Positions 1 through 9,282 of a stretch of 25,757 nt of DNA are shown in pieces; positions within the stretch are counted from its first letter, which is position 1, and the number at the start of each line of letters is the position of its first letter. The position numbers and the translations under genes are program-made. The stretch is from contig DASQUP010000315.1 in NCBI GenBank assembly GCA_035641235.1, positions 1-25,757 on the forward strand, in the 5' to 3' direction. The notes below the pieces were generated by a model. It did not search any database. It was not told the origin of the DNA and saw only the letters and a list, made by a program, of their open reading frames with translations. This stretch comes from DASQUP01 sp035641235. Lineage in GTDB: Bacteria > Actinomycetota > CADDZG01 > WHSQ01.

Positions 1-1
1 G

Positions 2-2797
2 CGGCTCGGCGTCAGAGTTGGAGCTGACGAGCAGATCGAGGTCGACGAGCGCTCCAGCTCGCAGCGAATCGTCCGGGCCGTGTGGGCGCGCGATCGCGAA
101 GGGCTGGCCATCTTCCAGGGAGCGGACGCGGCCTTCCCGGATTGGGAGAACCTCGGGCGGCCCGAGCCTATCGACGAGCCGTTCCGCAGCTCCCTTAACG
201 GCGCCGACCGCCACATGCTCGTCAGGCAGACCTCGGAGACGTGGCTGGGGGACGGCGAGCTCATTACGCCCGATCCGGTCGATGCCGATGGATTGTGGCT
301 CTCTGCGCTGGGCGCGTGGTTGGACCTTCACGGGAACTGGACGACTTCGCCGTATTCGGAAGCGGGGATGGCGTCGATCCTGCACTGGGACCACGTCGCT
401 CCGATGGGCCGGGACCAGTTCGTGCGCGTCATGTACCCGGGCTACCTGTTTCCGTTCGGCCACCGCGCAACGCTGGTGAAACTGACGGAGCGCAAGATGA
501 AAGACGCGGCACCGTCGGTTGCCGGACTGTTCCAACGGAAGTTCCTCGTCATCGGAGAGCCGGTAAAGACATACGCGCAACGGGACCTGCCGTTTACCGA
601 AGTACGAATTCAACCTCTGGTTACTCCGACGCTGTTCCCCGATCCCGGCAATCTGCAGAACAGCTTCTTCTTCCCAATGGTGAACAACGCGCGCTTCAGC
701 TTTGTGCTGCATTGCATCGATCACGAGGGCCGGCGCGTGCGGCTGGTTACTCCTTTGATGTGGGTGGCCGAGCACTTCAACAAGGACGAGGAAAAGGCGC
801 AGGTCGAAACTACCTATCACGCGGATGCCGCGAGCACGGTTCCCGCCGGCGGGCAGGAAATCTCGTTTACGCCCGTTGCTAAGGGTGGCGACTCCGCAGC
901 CCCGAGCAACGACCTCAAGTTCGACGGCGACGCCCTCCTCGGAACTTCTCGCCCTCGGCTTCGGGATGCTGTGGTCGAACTCCCCGCGGTCCAGCGACTG
1001 TCACCCGTCGGCGCGGTCACGATCGAGTACAGCCAGGTCTATCTCGACAATGGGTTCGGCGGCTCGCAGAACCCCGGCGAGGTGTGGGCCGAGCTACCAA
1101 CGGCTAACCAACTCGAGTTCGGGAACACACCTGCCGCGGGCAGCGAACGCGCGGGAGGTTTTCTCCAACCCAACCTTCCCATTGCCGGGTTGTCTCGTAT
1201 CAAGGGCACGGTCGGCGACGTCGCCGGGGTCGCGTCGGGGGATTTCAATCCGGCCGCCTTCCTCCAAGGCGTCACCCCAAAATTGTTCGGCATCGTGTCG
1301 CTGGTCGACCTGCTCGACGCCGTGGGAGTGGACCTCGACGACGCGCCCGACGTCGTCTCCGAAGCGCTCGATCGCATCGAAGGGTTCCTCGCCGATCTTG
1401 AGCGCGCCAAGAAAGCCGTGGAGGACGCAGTAGCCGAGGGGCAGCGGCTGGTTCAGCGCGCCCAGTCCAAGGCCGCCGAGCTCCAGCAACAAGCCAACGA
1501 CGCGCTTGCCGCGGCACAGGCACTGGAGACGAAGGTCACGACCGCCGTCGACGACGTCCTGGACGAACTGAACAACCTCCTGGGTGCGACACAGGGGGAG
1601 ATCGAGTCGGCATTGGAGGATCCGCTCGCGGCATTGCGCGACGCCGTCTCGGACATGGAGCAGGTTGCCCCCCAGCTCCCGCCGTTGATTCGCGAACAGC
1701 TGCTGAAGCTCGCCTCCATACTCCGAACCATCTCGGACGCCGCCGACCTCCTCGAAGATGTGTTTCGTTTCCTCAACGGTCTTGCGACCGGCGAAATTGA
1801 AGTCACCTTCCGCTACATATGGACACCAAAGCTGAAGTCGTGGCCGTCGGCGAACGACCCGATCCTCGAGCTTCAGGAACGAAGCCTCGTATTGGCGGTG
1901 GACGGGCGGGCCTCGAAGGACGAGATGAGCGTCGAGGTGCTCGCCGAGCTGAAGGACTTCACGCTTCATCTCCTTCCCGGCGAGCCGCTCGTGCGGTTCA
2001 AGTTCGACCATCTCTCGTTCCACTCGGGGTCGTCGGGAAAGCCCGACGTCGACGTCGTCCTGCAGGGCATCGAGTTCCTGGGGATCATGGGTTTCGTCGA
2101 GACCCTTCGCGAACTGATCCCGTTCGACGGCTTCTCCGACCCTCCCTATCTCGATGTCACCTCCGAGCGACTCTCTGCGGGCTTTACGCTGGCGCTCCCC
2201 AACGTGGCGGTTGGCGTCTTCAACCTCTCGAACATGTCGCTCGGCGCTGACGTTCAGGTTCCGTTCCTGGGCAAGGCCGTCACCGTCGGGTTCAACTTCT
2301 GTACGCGGGAACGCCCCTTCACGCTCGCGGTCACGTTCATCGGTGGGGGCGGCTGGTTCCTCATGCGACTTTCGCCCGATGGACTGGACGTCCTGGAGCT
2401 CGGGTTGGAGGCCGGAGCGATACTCGCGGTCGACTTCGGCGTTGCCTCCGGGTCCATTTCGGCCATGATCGGCATATACATCCGGCTCGAGGGTGACGAG
2501 GGATCGCTCACCGGATACTTCAGGTTGCGCGGCGAAGTTGATGTCCTCGGGCTTATCTCCGCGTCGATCGAGCTGTACCTCGAGCTTCGCTACGAATTCG
2601 ACACAGGAAAGATGGTGGGACGGGCCCAGCTCACCATCAAAGTCGAGGTGCTGTTCTTCTCGACTTCGGTAACGATCTCGGCGGAGCGACGTTTCGCCGG
2701 ATCTGCAGGTGACCCGAGCTTCGCCGATGTGATGGTCCTTCCCGACGGCAGTTCACCCGCGTGGTCGGAGTACTGTCTCGCGTTCGCCGGAGAGTGA
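2..2797 (+). CDS. Giant uncharacterised protein A (5' end outside the window)
   Basis: The reading frame is open from base 2 with no stop, so the GTG at 80 is probably internal and the true start lies upstream. At least 931 residues are present. I do not recognise a characterised family. The N-terminal half (to about base 1000) is globular and contains a striking run around bases 400-490 (GRDQFVRV, GYLFPFGH, KLTERK) that looks like a conserved core. Bases 1390-1720 encode an Ala/Glu/Gln-rich coiled coil. The last third (bases 1800-2700) is a series of alternating hydrophobic/polar strands rich in Gly, Val, Leu and Phe, suggesting an extended amphipathic beta structure. No membrane helix or cell-wall anchor is visible; a signal peptide cannot be judged because the start is missing. 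The stop codon is only two bases from the next gene's ATG, so the two are cotranscribed and probably translationally coupled. Confidence 0.85.
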   Translation, partial: RLGVRVGADEQIEVDERSSSQRIVRAVWARDREGLAIFQGADAAFPDWENLGRPEPIDEPFRSSLNGADRHMLVRQTSETWLGDGELITPDPVDADGLWLSALGAWLDLHGNWTTSPYSEAGMASILHWDHVAPMGRDQFVRVMYPGYLFPFGHRATLVKLTERKMKDAAPSVAGLFQRKFLVIGEPVKTYAQRDLPFTEVRIQPLVTPTLFPDPGNLQNSFFFPMVNNARFSFVLHCIDHEGRRVRLVTPLMWVAEHFNKDEEKAQVETTYHADAASTVPAGGQEISFTPVAKGGDSAAPSNDLKFDGDALLGTSRPRLRDAVVELPAVQRLSPVGAVTIEYSQVYLDNGFGGSQNPGEVWAELPTANQLEFGNTPAAGSERAGGFLQPNLPIAGLSRIKGTVGDVAGVASGDFNPAAFLQGVTPKLFGIVSLVDLLDAVGVDLDDAPDVVSEALDRIEGFLADLERAKKAVEDAVAEGQRLVQRAQSKAAELQQQANDALAAAQALETKVTTAVDDVLDELNNLLGATQGEIESALEDPLAALRDAVSDMEQVAPQLPPLIREQLLKLASILRTISDAADLLEDVFRFLNGLATGEIEVTFRYIWTPKLKSWPSANDPILELQERSLVLAVDGRASKDEMSVEVLAELKDFTLHLLPGEPLVRFKFDHLSFHSGSSGKPDVDVVLQGIEFLGIMGFVETLRELIPFDGFSDPPYLDVTSERLSAGFTLALPNVAVGVFNLSNMSLGADVQVPFLGKAVTVGFNFCTRERPFTLAVTFIGGGGWFLMRLSPDGLDVLELGLEAGAILAVDFGVASGSISAMIGIYIRLEGDEGSLTGYFRLRGEVDVLGLISASIELYLELRYEFDTGKMVGRAQLTIKVEVLFFSTSVTISAERRFAGSAGDPSFADVMVLPDGSSPAWSEYCLAFAGE

Positions 2798-2799
2798 CG

Positions 2800-5700
2800 A
2801 TGCCTACCGAGAACTTCACCGTCGTCTCGCTACCTCACTCGGTCGCGACTGAGGCCAAGTTCCACGTCTCGCTGTTCCTTTCGCCGCAACTCACTCCCGA
2901 CGTCGAAGAAGGGCTGCTGAAACAGTTCAGCCACTTCCTTCACTGGGGGAAGCTCATCAAGACCGACGCCACAGTGGAGTTGTTCGATCAGATCGGCGCG
3001 ATCGCCGTCAAACCGATCCTTGACCCTGTGTCACCCGACCTGTGGGATGCCGTGTTCCCCCCCGATACGCCGGTCCGGGCGCCACGCGACGTCGATTTTC
3101 TCGACCGCCAGTGGCGCACATTCCGCGCCGGCGAGACGCACGATGGAGCGAAGCTGCTCCACCTTTTGGGCATGGTCTCCGATCCAACCTCGCCGCCGCT
3201 TCCCAGTCTTCACCCGCTGCGCCGGTTCCTCGCCGAGTACGGGAGAGGCCAGACCGGGTACGACGAGTCGATCGTCACGGCGAGGTTCGACGAAGCCATC
3301 GGAGAGTTCGGCGAGCCCGGGGAAGTCGTCTTCACGCTGGCCGAACTCGAGGCCCGCGTCGAGGAAGAGGAGAATCTGCTCAACCGTCTGTTCATACAGT
3401 TGCATCGAGCGCGCCGGTTCTACGAACGTCCCGAATCCAAACTCGAGTACCGAGAGCGACCGAAGGAGGGAGCGACGAGTCCGCGGCCGCCGCGGCCGGA
3501 GCCCGATTTCCATGAACGTTGCTCGCTGGTTGCCGATCACCCAAGCCTGCAGCGACGGCTGGGACTTGTGATCGACCTTGCCGCGGTCGATCCCGACCGG
3601 CTGCGCGAGAGCAAATGGTTGTCGGCACGGATCGTGCCGGCGCAAGACACCGCAGCCTGCGGCCTCACGCGGACCAGATGCCGGGTCGCCGGCGACGATC
3701 TCGTGACGATTCCGAGCATCGGGGACTGGTCCGCGGAACGCCTCCGTCTGGGTGATTCTGAACTGTTCGGGCTGCTCGACATGGACCCCGACGGTTCCTC
3801 CATCAAACTCGATCGTTTTCTGTGGACCATCCCGCGCCTGTTGGAGATCGAGGAGAACGGTGATCCCGTCCACGCAGCTCCGACTGCCCTCCGCTCACTT
3901 GGGTTCACCGTCGTGCGCAACAAGAAGGCGTTGGAGACACAGAGTCGCATCGAGCGTCAACGGTCGCTTCGCACAGCCGTCGGGGATGCCGACTCGCCCC
4001 TCCTCGATACCGAGGACGTAACCCAGGGGATGAGGGTCGAGGTGTGGGACGACGCGGCAGGGGCGTGGTTTACCTTGCATGCCCGGCGCATCGACGCGGA
4101 AGTGCTCGATCACGGAACGGTCGTCGACGGGCTCTTCGAAGAGGGCTACATACAGGGAACGACGGCGACCGAAACACCCGATGTTGAAGACAGCCCCGTG
4201 CACGTCCACGAGTCCGTGTTTGGGTGGGAGGGATGGAGCCTGAGCGCTGCCCGCCCCGGCAAACGCGTGCGTAATGAAGGCCGCGACGAGGTAATTGAGG
4301 ATCAAGACGCGGATCCGGATCCCGTGACTCCGTTGATCGTTACGTCTGAAGTGGAGCCCGGCACTCTGCCGCGGCTCCGGTACGGTCGCTCGTACGCCTT
4401 TCGGGCGTGGGCCGTCAACCTTGCCGGCAACAGTCGGCCCCACGCCCTCGGTCCCGCTCCGCCGCCGCCCGACCCCGCGGTGGCGGGAGCGTCGGCAGCT
4501 TTAGCAGCGACCTCGGCGCCACCTCCGGGTGAGTTGTACATCCCCACCCTCAGATCCGAGGCCGCAGCAGAGATCCTTCGGCGCCGGATGACCCTCGTCG
4601 ACAGGCCGAGCGACGTTCCCGAGGCAGATCTCTCACTCCTCGCTGATCCCCAGGTCCAGAGGGCAGTCGTCGGTCACCTCCGAACTCGGCGCGCCGAGCT
4701 TGCGACGCGCGAGCGAACGAGGCCTGACGTCACCGCAGACCGCGCCTCGCTCGTGGCGCGCGCGTTTCACGATGCGATTGTCGACGAGAGCCAGCCCTTC
4801 ATCTCCGACACGGCGCTGCGCGATCCGGAGATGGTCGCGCGCGCGGCGCTTCAACCGGGAGTCGAGCCCGAGACCGTCCGGGAGCTGATCGACTTCATCT
4901 CTCCGCTGCGTCCGTTTCTGCGTTGGGATCCCGTACCACCGCCTGCGGTGGTGACGCGCCATCGTTTCTCTTCGGGCGAGTCGCTTCGCCAGCTCGTAAT
5001 TCGCTCGGGAGTGACGCAAGACCTGGAGACCCTCGAGATCACCGTCGAGCCGCCGGATGAATACGCGGCCGCGCATACCGACCTCGGTTACCGGCGCGCG
5101 AGCGAGCGCCATTTAGTTCCTCCGAAGACAAGCCAGAGCGAGGCCGAACTCCATGGCGCGTTCGACGATGCGATCGGATCGACGGATCCAGACGACCACA
5201 CGCGGTTGCTGGCGATCGCGTTGCGCGAGGCGGGAACCCTTTTCGACATGGACGTCCCGCGCCTCGACGATCCCACTGTGCGGGATCCCCAGGAAGGCAT
5301 AGATCTGGTTGCCGATCCCACGGTTCCCCCCTCGACCTTCAAGACGCTTCCGCTCCCCCCCGGCGTGGCGCCGGCTCCCGGTCAGTACGTTGCTCATGAC
5401 ACCGACGCTCTCGTGCTCCCTTACCTCCCCGATGTGCTCGGACGCGGGATATCGCTCGTCTTCCATGAAGCCGGACGCGATCGGATCATTCCGTTCCCCT
5501 TCGGATCTGAGGGTTTCACCGCTCGCTATCTGGGGGAGTGGCCGGAGCGACGGCCGTTCCGGTTCGTACTCGAAGGTTCAGAGGTCCTCTCCGGCGCGCT
5601 GAACGAACACGTGCTCCGCATCGGGCTGCCCGCCGGTGATGTTCAACGATTCCGTCTGTCGTCGTCGCTCGGACGGGGCGACCTGGATCTGTTCGGACCG

Positions 5701-7344
5701 TGGCGCTTCCTTCCCGAAGTCATCCGAAGCAACAACGACGTTGCCGAAGCGGCGGCCGACGGATGGTTGTGGGCGCTGGCGCCGTTCGATGAGGTCACTC
5801 TCGTTCACGCGGTGTCGCGACCACTGGAGGCCCCTCGTCCCACAGTGATGCTGGCGCTGCGACCTGGAAGCGATGCCACGGACGTCGTCTTCCTCGGCGC
5901 CGTCGACGTTCACGGGCCCAGCACCGAGATGATTACCGCCGAAGCTCGGTGGACCGACCCGGTCGACGACCTCAGCCTCCCCGCTCCGGACGAGGCCACG
6001 ACGCAGGCCATCGCCTTCACCACAATGATCCGGGAGAGCGAGGATCTGGCCGTCCTGTACGGAGGCGTCACCGACGTTCAGCTCACCGTTCCCGGCGCCG
6101 GACCGGTGTGGTTCCACTCCGCGATCCAGAAGCTCGGCGACACGAGGCACCACAGGATTCGCTACAGGTTCCGCGCCGCAACTCGGTTCCGCGAGTACTT
6201 TGATCCCGAGACTCTCACCCCGACCGAGGCGCCGGTTTCGGAGGGACCCGTCGACGACGGACAGAGCGTCGTCGGACCGGAAATCGAAGTCTCCGTGCCC
6301 AGTTCGGCCCTGCCCGCCGCGCCGATCGTGCACTCGGTACTGCCGCTGTTTATTTGGGATGCCGGCACGGAGCCAGAACAACCGGTTGCGACCCGTCATC
6401 GGCGGCGCGCCGGTGTGAGGATCTATCTGGAACGGCCGTGGTTCTCGTCCGGAGAGGGCGAGCTACTTGGCGTCCTCCTGGCTCCCGCGGGAAACGATGC
6501 CGGCGCGTTGCGGCATCCGGTGAGCCAGTGGGGCGCGGACCCTGTCTGGGTGGGCGCACCCGTCGCCAACCGAGCCCTGTACTTGGAGCTCGACAACCTG
6601 CTGCGGGCAGTCGGACTCGAGGATCGTCCGGGCGATGCCCTTCCGGTCGCGCCGCCCGCGACTCTTCCGCTCACGTCGATCCCCGGCTCACCAGCAGTCA
6701 CGGTCCTTGGTTACCGGCCGCAGTTCAGCGCCGACCGCGGCATGTGGTTCGTCGACGTTGCAATCGATCCCGGAAGCACCTTCTGGCCGTTCGTCAGACT
6801 CGCCGTGGCGCGCTATCAACCCGACAGCATCGCCGGCGCTCACCTGTCGAAGCCGGTGGCGTGCGACTTCGTTCAACTCACGCCGGATCGGACGACGAGC
6901 GTGAGTCGCACGGACGTGAGCCACGTCAGAGTTGTGGTCAGTGGACCGATCGGGATCCGTGAGCGGCCCCCCGGGCGCCGGACCCCGGCGGGGACGATTC
7001 CCGAGGCGATCGAAGAGTACGGGGAGTGGGTGCGGCTGCACCGTAAGGTTGTGGCGCGGCTGCAACGGCGCGATCCGCTCATTGATACCGATCTCGGTTG
7101 GGAGACGGTTACCGCGGCGGAGCTCACCGTGCGCGGATTCGGGCGGAACATCTTCGAGGCGGCGTGGGTCGGAGAGCTCGGCGCGCCGGAGGACATCACG
7201 CTGCGGACTCCGGGTGACAACCCCGACTGGCGGGTGACGGTCGAGGAATGGGAACGGCTCCCCGGCGATCCCGAGGATCTGTCGAAGCCGGGCCCTCCGG
7301 TCTGGGAGCAGCGACTGATCTATGCCGACGAAGTAATGCTCTGA
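2800..7344 (+). CDS. Giant uncharacterised protein B, 1514 aa
   Basis: I chose the ATG at 2800 because GGAGAG lies five bases upstream and it avoids overlap with gene A; an in-frame GTG at 2761 would lie inside gene A. The 1514-residue product has no signal peptide and no membrane helix, so by sequence it looks cytoplasmic unless exported by a dedicated route. I do not recognise a known enzyme family. Visible pieces are an N-terminal domain of about 220 residues ending in a Glu/Arg-rich helix, and a segment near residues 520-545 with the fibronectin-III-like pattern YAFRAWAVNLAG. A Pro/Ala linker follows near 550-580, then a helical block to about 700, then long beta-rich regions to the C-terminus. 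A conserved-looking motif (FWPFVRLAVARYQPDSI) is encoded near bases 6782-6830. Together with gene A it forms a two-gene unit followed by a BTAD regulator. Function is unknown. Confidence 0.88.
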   Translation: MPTENFTVVSLPHSVATEAKFHVSLFLSPQLTPDVEEGLLKQFSHFLHWGKLIKTDATVELFDQIGAIAVKPILDPVSPDLWDAVFPPDTPVRAPRDVDFLDRQWRTFRAGETHDGAKLLHLLGMVSDPTSPPLPSLHPLRRFLAEYGRGQTGYDESIVTARFDEAIGEFGEPGEVVFTLAELEARVEEEENLLNRLFIQLHRARRFYERPESKLEYRERPKEGATSPRPPRPEPDFHERCSLVADHPSLQRRLGLVIDLAAVDPDRLRESKWLSARIVPAQDTAACGLTRTRCRVAGDDLVTIPSIGDWSAERLRLGDSELFGLLDMDPDGSSIKLDRFLWTIPRLLEIEENGDPVHAAPTALRSLGFTVVRNKKALETQSRIERQRSLRTAVGDADSPLLDTEDVTQGMRVEVWDDAAGAWFTLHARRIDAEVLDHGTVVDGLFEEGYIQGTTATETPDVEDSPVHVHESVFGWEGWSLSAARPGKRVRNEGRDEVIEDQDADPDPVTPLIVTSEVEPGTLPRLRYGRSYAFRAWAVNLAGNSRPHALGPAPPPPDPAVAGASAALAATSAPPPGELYIPTLRSEAAAEILRRRMTLVDRPSDVPEADLSLLADPQVQRAVVGHLRTRRAELATRERTRPDVTADRASLVARAFHDAIVDESQPFISDTALRDPEMVARAALQPGVEPETVRELIDFISPLRPFLRWDPVPPPAVVTRHRFSSGESLRQLVIRSGVTQDLETLEITVEPPDEYAAAHTDLGYRRASERHLVPPKTSQSEAELHGAFDDAIGSTDPDDHTRLLAIALREAGTLFDMDVPRLDDPTVRDPQEGIDLVADPTVPPSTFKTLPLPPGVAPAPGQYVAHDTDALVLPYLPDVLGRGISLVFHEAGRDRIIPFPFGSEGFTARYLGEWPERRPFRFVLEGSEVLSGALNEHVLRIGLPAGDVQRFRLSSSLGRGDLDLFGPWRFLPEVIRSNNDVAEAAADGWLWALAPFDEVTLVHAVSRPLEAPRPTVMLALRPGSDATDVVFLGAVDVHGPSTEMITAEARWTDPVDDLSLPAPDEATTQAIAFTTMIRESEDLAVLYGGVTDVQLTVPGAGPVWFHSAIQKLGDTRHHRIRYRFRAATRFREYFDPETLTPTEAPVSEGPVDDGQSVVGPEIEVSVPSSALPAAPIVHSVLPLFIWDAGTEPEQPVATRHRRRAGVRIYLERPWFSSGEGELLGVLLAPAGNDAGALRHPVSQWGADPVWVGAPVANRALYLELDNLLRAVGLEDRPGDALPVAPPATLPLTSIPGSPAVTVLGYRPQFSADRGMWFVDVAIDPGSTFWPFVRLAVARYQPDSIAGAHLSKPVACDFVQLTPDRTTSVSRTDVSHVRVVVSGPIGIRERPPGRRTPAGTIPEAIEEYGEWVRLHRKVVARLQRRDPLIDTDLGWETVTAAELTVRGFGRNIFEAAWVGELGAPEDITLRTPGDNPDWRVTVEEWERLPGDPEDLSKPGPPVWEQRLIYADEVML

Positions 7345-7423
7345 GTCGGTTCGGAGGCTCGGTTTGGTTCGCTGCCCGTCGCACTTTCCTGGGTGGCACT
7401 GCGAACAGAGCGGCCCACACCTG

Positions 7424-7452
7424 TTCTCTCTACCCGGCCGATCGCCCATACT
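7424..7452 (+). promoter_or_regulatory. Possible promoter of the BTAD regulator (leaderless)
   Basis: TTCTCT (7424-7429) and CATACT (7447-7452) are separated by 17 bases. The -10-like box ends nine bases before the ATG at 7462, so a transcript would start at or next to the start codon. No Shine-Dalgarno sequence precedes this ATG, which fits leaderless initiation as is common in Actinomycetota. The -35 match is weak. Confidence 0.28.
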
Positions 7453-7461
7453 CGGTCTGCA

Positions 7462-9282
7462 ATGGCCACGCAGTCGATTCATTTGATGGGAAAACCTAAC
7501 GTCGTGCGAGACGGAGATCCGGTGCCGGCTCCCAAAGGCCGCAAGGTCTGGGCACTGCTCGCCCTTCTCGTCCTCTCGGAGGTGCCGCCGACCAGGGAGC
7601 GGCTTGCCGGTCTGCTCTTCTCGGAGGCAGGGGATCCCCTTGGTGCTTTGCGGTGGAATCTTGCCGAGTTGCGCCGTCTGCTCGGCGATCCCGGAGTATG
7701 GAGGGGCGAGGGGGCGGCGCTGCGAATCACGCCGAGCACATTCGTCGACGTCCGCGCCGTCATGTCCGGCACTTGGGTAGAGGCGATCAAGCTCCCCGGT
7801 CTCGGCCGCGATCTCCTCGAGGGAATGAACTTTCCGAACAGTCCCGCGCTTGAGGCATGGTTGCTCAACGAGCGCCGCCATCTCCATGCCTGCTCGGCGA
7901 ACGTATTGCGGGAATCCGTTGTCGCTCGCGTTGAGTCGGGAAATGCCAAGACCGCGTTGGCGGACGCCGCCAAGCTGATCGAGATGAACCCGCTCGATGA
8001 GTCTTTTCAGTCCTTGATGATCAGAGCCTACGTGGCGGCCGGAGACAGAGACGCGGCCCTCAAGCAATTCGAATCGTGCCGCAAGTTGTTCCAACGAGAG
8101 CTTGGTGTGGACCCGGATCCCTCTGTGCGCGCGGCACTGGATAGTCCCACCAGAGAGGTAAGGGTCTCGGCAATCGGAGGCAGAGCTGCGGCGCGAGCCA
8201 TGCTCGATGCCGGTCGAGCCGCGATCGGCGCGGGCGCCGTGGAGACAGGGTTGGAGAGTCTTAGGCGGGCGGCCTCCGAAGCCGAGGACCACGGTGATCC
8301 CGCCTTAGAAATGGAGGTTCTCGTCGCGCTGGGCACTGCGCTCGTTCACTCGGCAAGAGGACGTGGCGAAGAGGGCGCTGCCGTTCTCCACAAAGCGATG
8401 GCAACCGGTTCCCCCACCGAGCACAATCTCCTTGCGGCCAGCGCGCATCGTGAGATCGGGTACGTGGAGATGAAGCGGGCTCGGTACGAACGGGCCGAGC
8501 GATGGCTGAGCCGCGCCCTTGAACTGTCGATGGACGATCCGTCCGAGCAAGCGGCGGCGCTGAGCGTCCTAGGTATCTGTCGCACTGATACTGGGAAGTA
8601 CGCAGACGCGATCGACAAGCTGACCTCGTCCCTCGAACTCGCCGAATCCATCGACGATCGCCGGCAGATCGCATACGCGCTTTGCTTCTTGGGACGCGCT
8701 CACCTCCTGCTAGGAGCCGTCGAGGCCGCTCGCACCGTGCTCGAAAGGGCGCTGGCAGTCGCGGTAAAGGAAGGTTGGACCGCTTTGCTCCCGCTGCCCG
8801 AAGCCCTGATTGCAGAGGTCGACTTCATGCAGGGACATCACGCCGCAGCGGAGGAAAGGTTCGAACATGCATTTGCGCTGGGGTGCCAGCTTGCAGATCC
8901 GTGCTGGGAAGGGTTGGGCGCTCGGGGCATTGGCTTGATAAAGGCCCGTCGGGGGGAAGTTGCAGCTGCTGTGGAGTGGTTGGACGACGCCCGAATGCGC
9001 TGCACGCGATTGCCGGATGCCTACCTATGGGTTCGGGGGTATTGCCTCGATGCGCTGTGCGCCGTCGGCGTCGAGCACGGAGTCGGCGGCACCGGGCGAT
9101 GGATCGAGGACCTGGAGTCGTTTGGAGGGAGGGCCGGAATCCACGAGTTTGTCGTCCGCGCCCACCTTCATCGTCACCAACTCGGCGACGGGCCCGCACT
9201 CGCGACCGCTCGACTGTTGGCCGCAGGCATCGACAACCCTGCGCTCCACGATCTCCTGCGGGAGCCCTCCGAGGCCCGCTGA
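7462..9282 (+). CDS. BTAD-domain transcriptional regulator with C-terminal TPR repeats
   Basis: The 606-residue protein begins with an OmpR-type winged-helix region (residues 1-95, including KGRKVWALLALLVL and LRWNLAELRRLLGD). A bacterial transcriptional activator domain follows (about 100-240; LIEMNPLDESFQSLMIRAYVA, then RELGVDPDPSVRAAL), which is the typical SARP/AfsR-like order. Residues 250-600 are helical TPR-like repeats rich in Ala, Leu and Glu. No NB-ARC ATPase is present, so it is the short form. In this family the N-terminus binds direct repeats near promoters and the TPRs take signals or partners. It lies 117 bases after the giant gene pair on the same strand and may control it (inference). 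I chose the ATG at 7462; an in-frame GTG at 7393 and an ATG at 7486 are alternatives. The last 109 bases overlap the peroxiredoxin gene on the other strand. Confidence 0.88.
   Translation: MATQSIHLMGKPNVVRDGDPVPAPKGRKVWALLALLVLSEVPPTRERLAGLLFSEAGDPLGALRWNLAELRRLLGDPGVWRGEGAALRITPSTFVDVRAVMSGTWVEAIKLPGLGRDLLEGMNFPNSPALEAWLLNERRHLHACSANVLRESVVARVESGNAKTALADAAKLIEMNPLDESFQSLMIRAYVAAGDRDAALKQFESCRKLFQRELGVDPDPSVRAALDSPTREVRVSAIGGRAAARAMLDAGRAAIGAGAVETGLESLRRAASEAEDHGDPALEMEVLVALGTALVHSARGRGEEGAAVLHKAMATGSPTEHNLLAASAHREIGYVEMKRARYERAERWLSRALELSMDDPSEQAAALSVLGICRTDTGKYADAIDKLTSSLELAESIDDRRQIAYALCFLGRAHLLLGAVEAARTVLERALAVAVKEGWTALLPLPEALIAEVDFMQGHHAAAEERFEHAFALGCQLADPCWEGLGARGIGLIKARRGEVAAAVEWLDDARMRCTRLPDAYLWVRGYCLDALCAVGVEHGVGGTGRWIEDLESFGGRAGIHEFVVRAHLHRHQLGDGPALATARLLAAGIDNPALHDLLREPSEAR

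Noticed and set aside
2761..2799. Earlier GTG start for giant protein B
   Set aside because: It would overlap gene A and has no ribosome site, while ATG 2800 has GGAGAG five bases upstream.
6688..8292. Long open frame on the minus strand across the end of gene B and the BTAD gene
   Set aside because: Arg/His/Gln-rich translation without family features; a GC-skew shadow of the two plus-strand genes.
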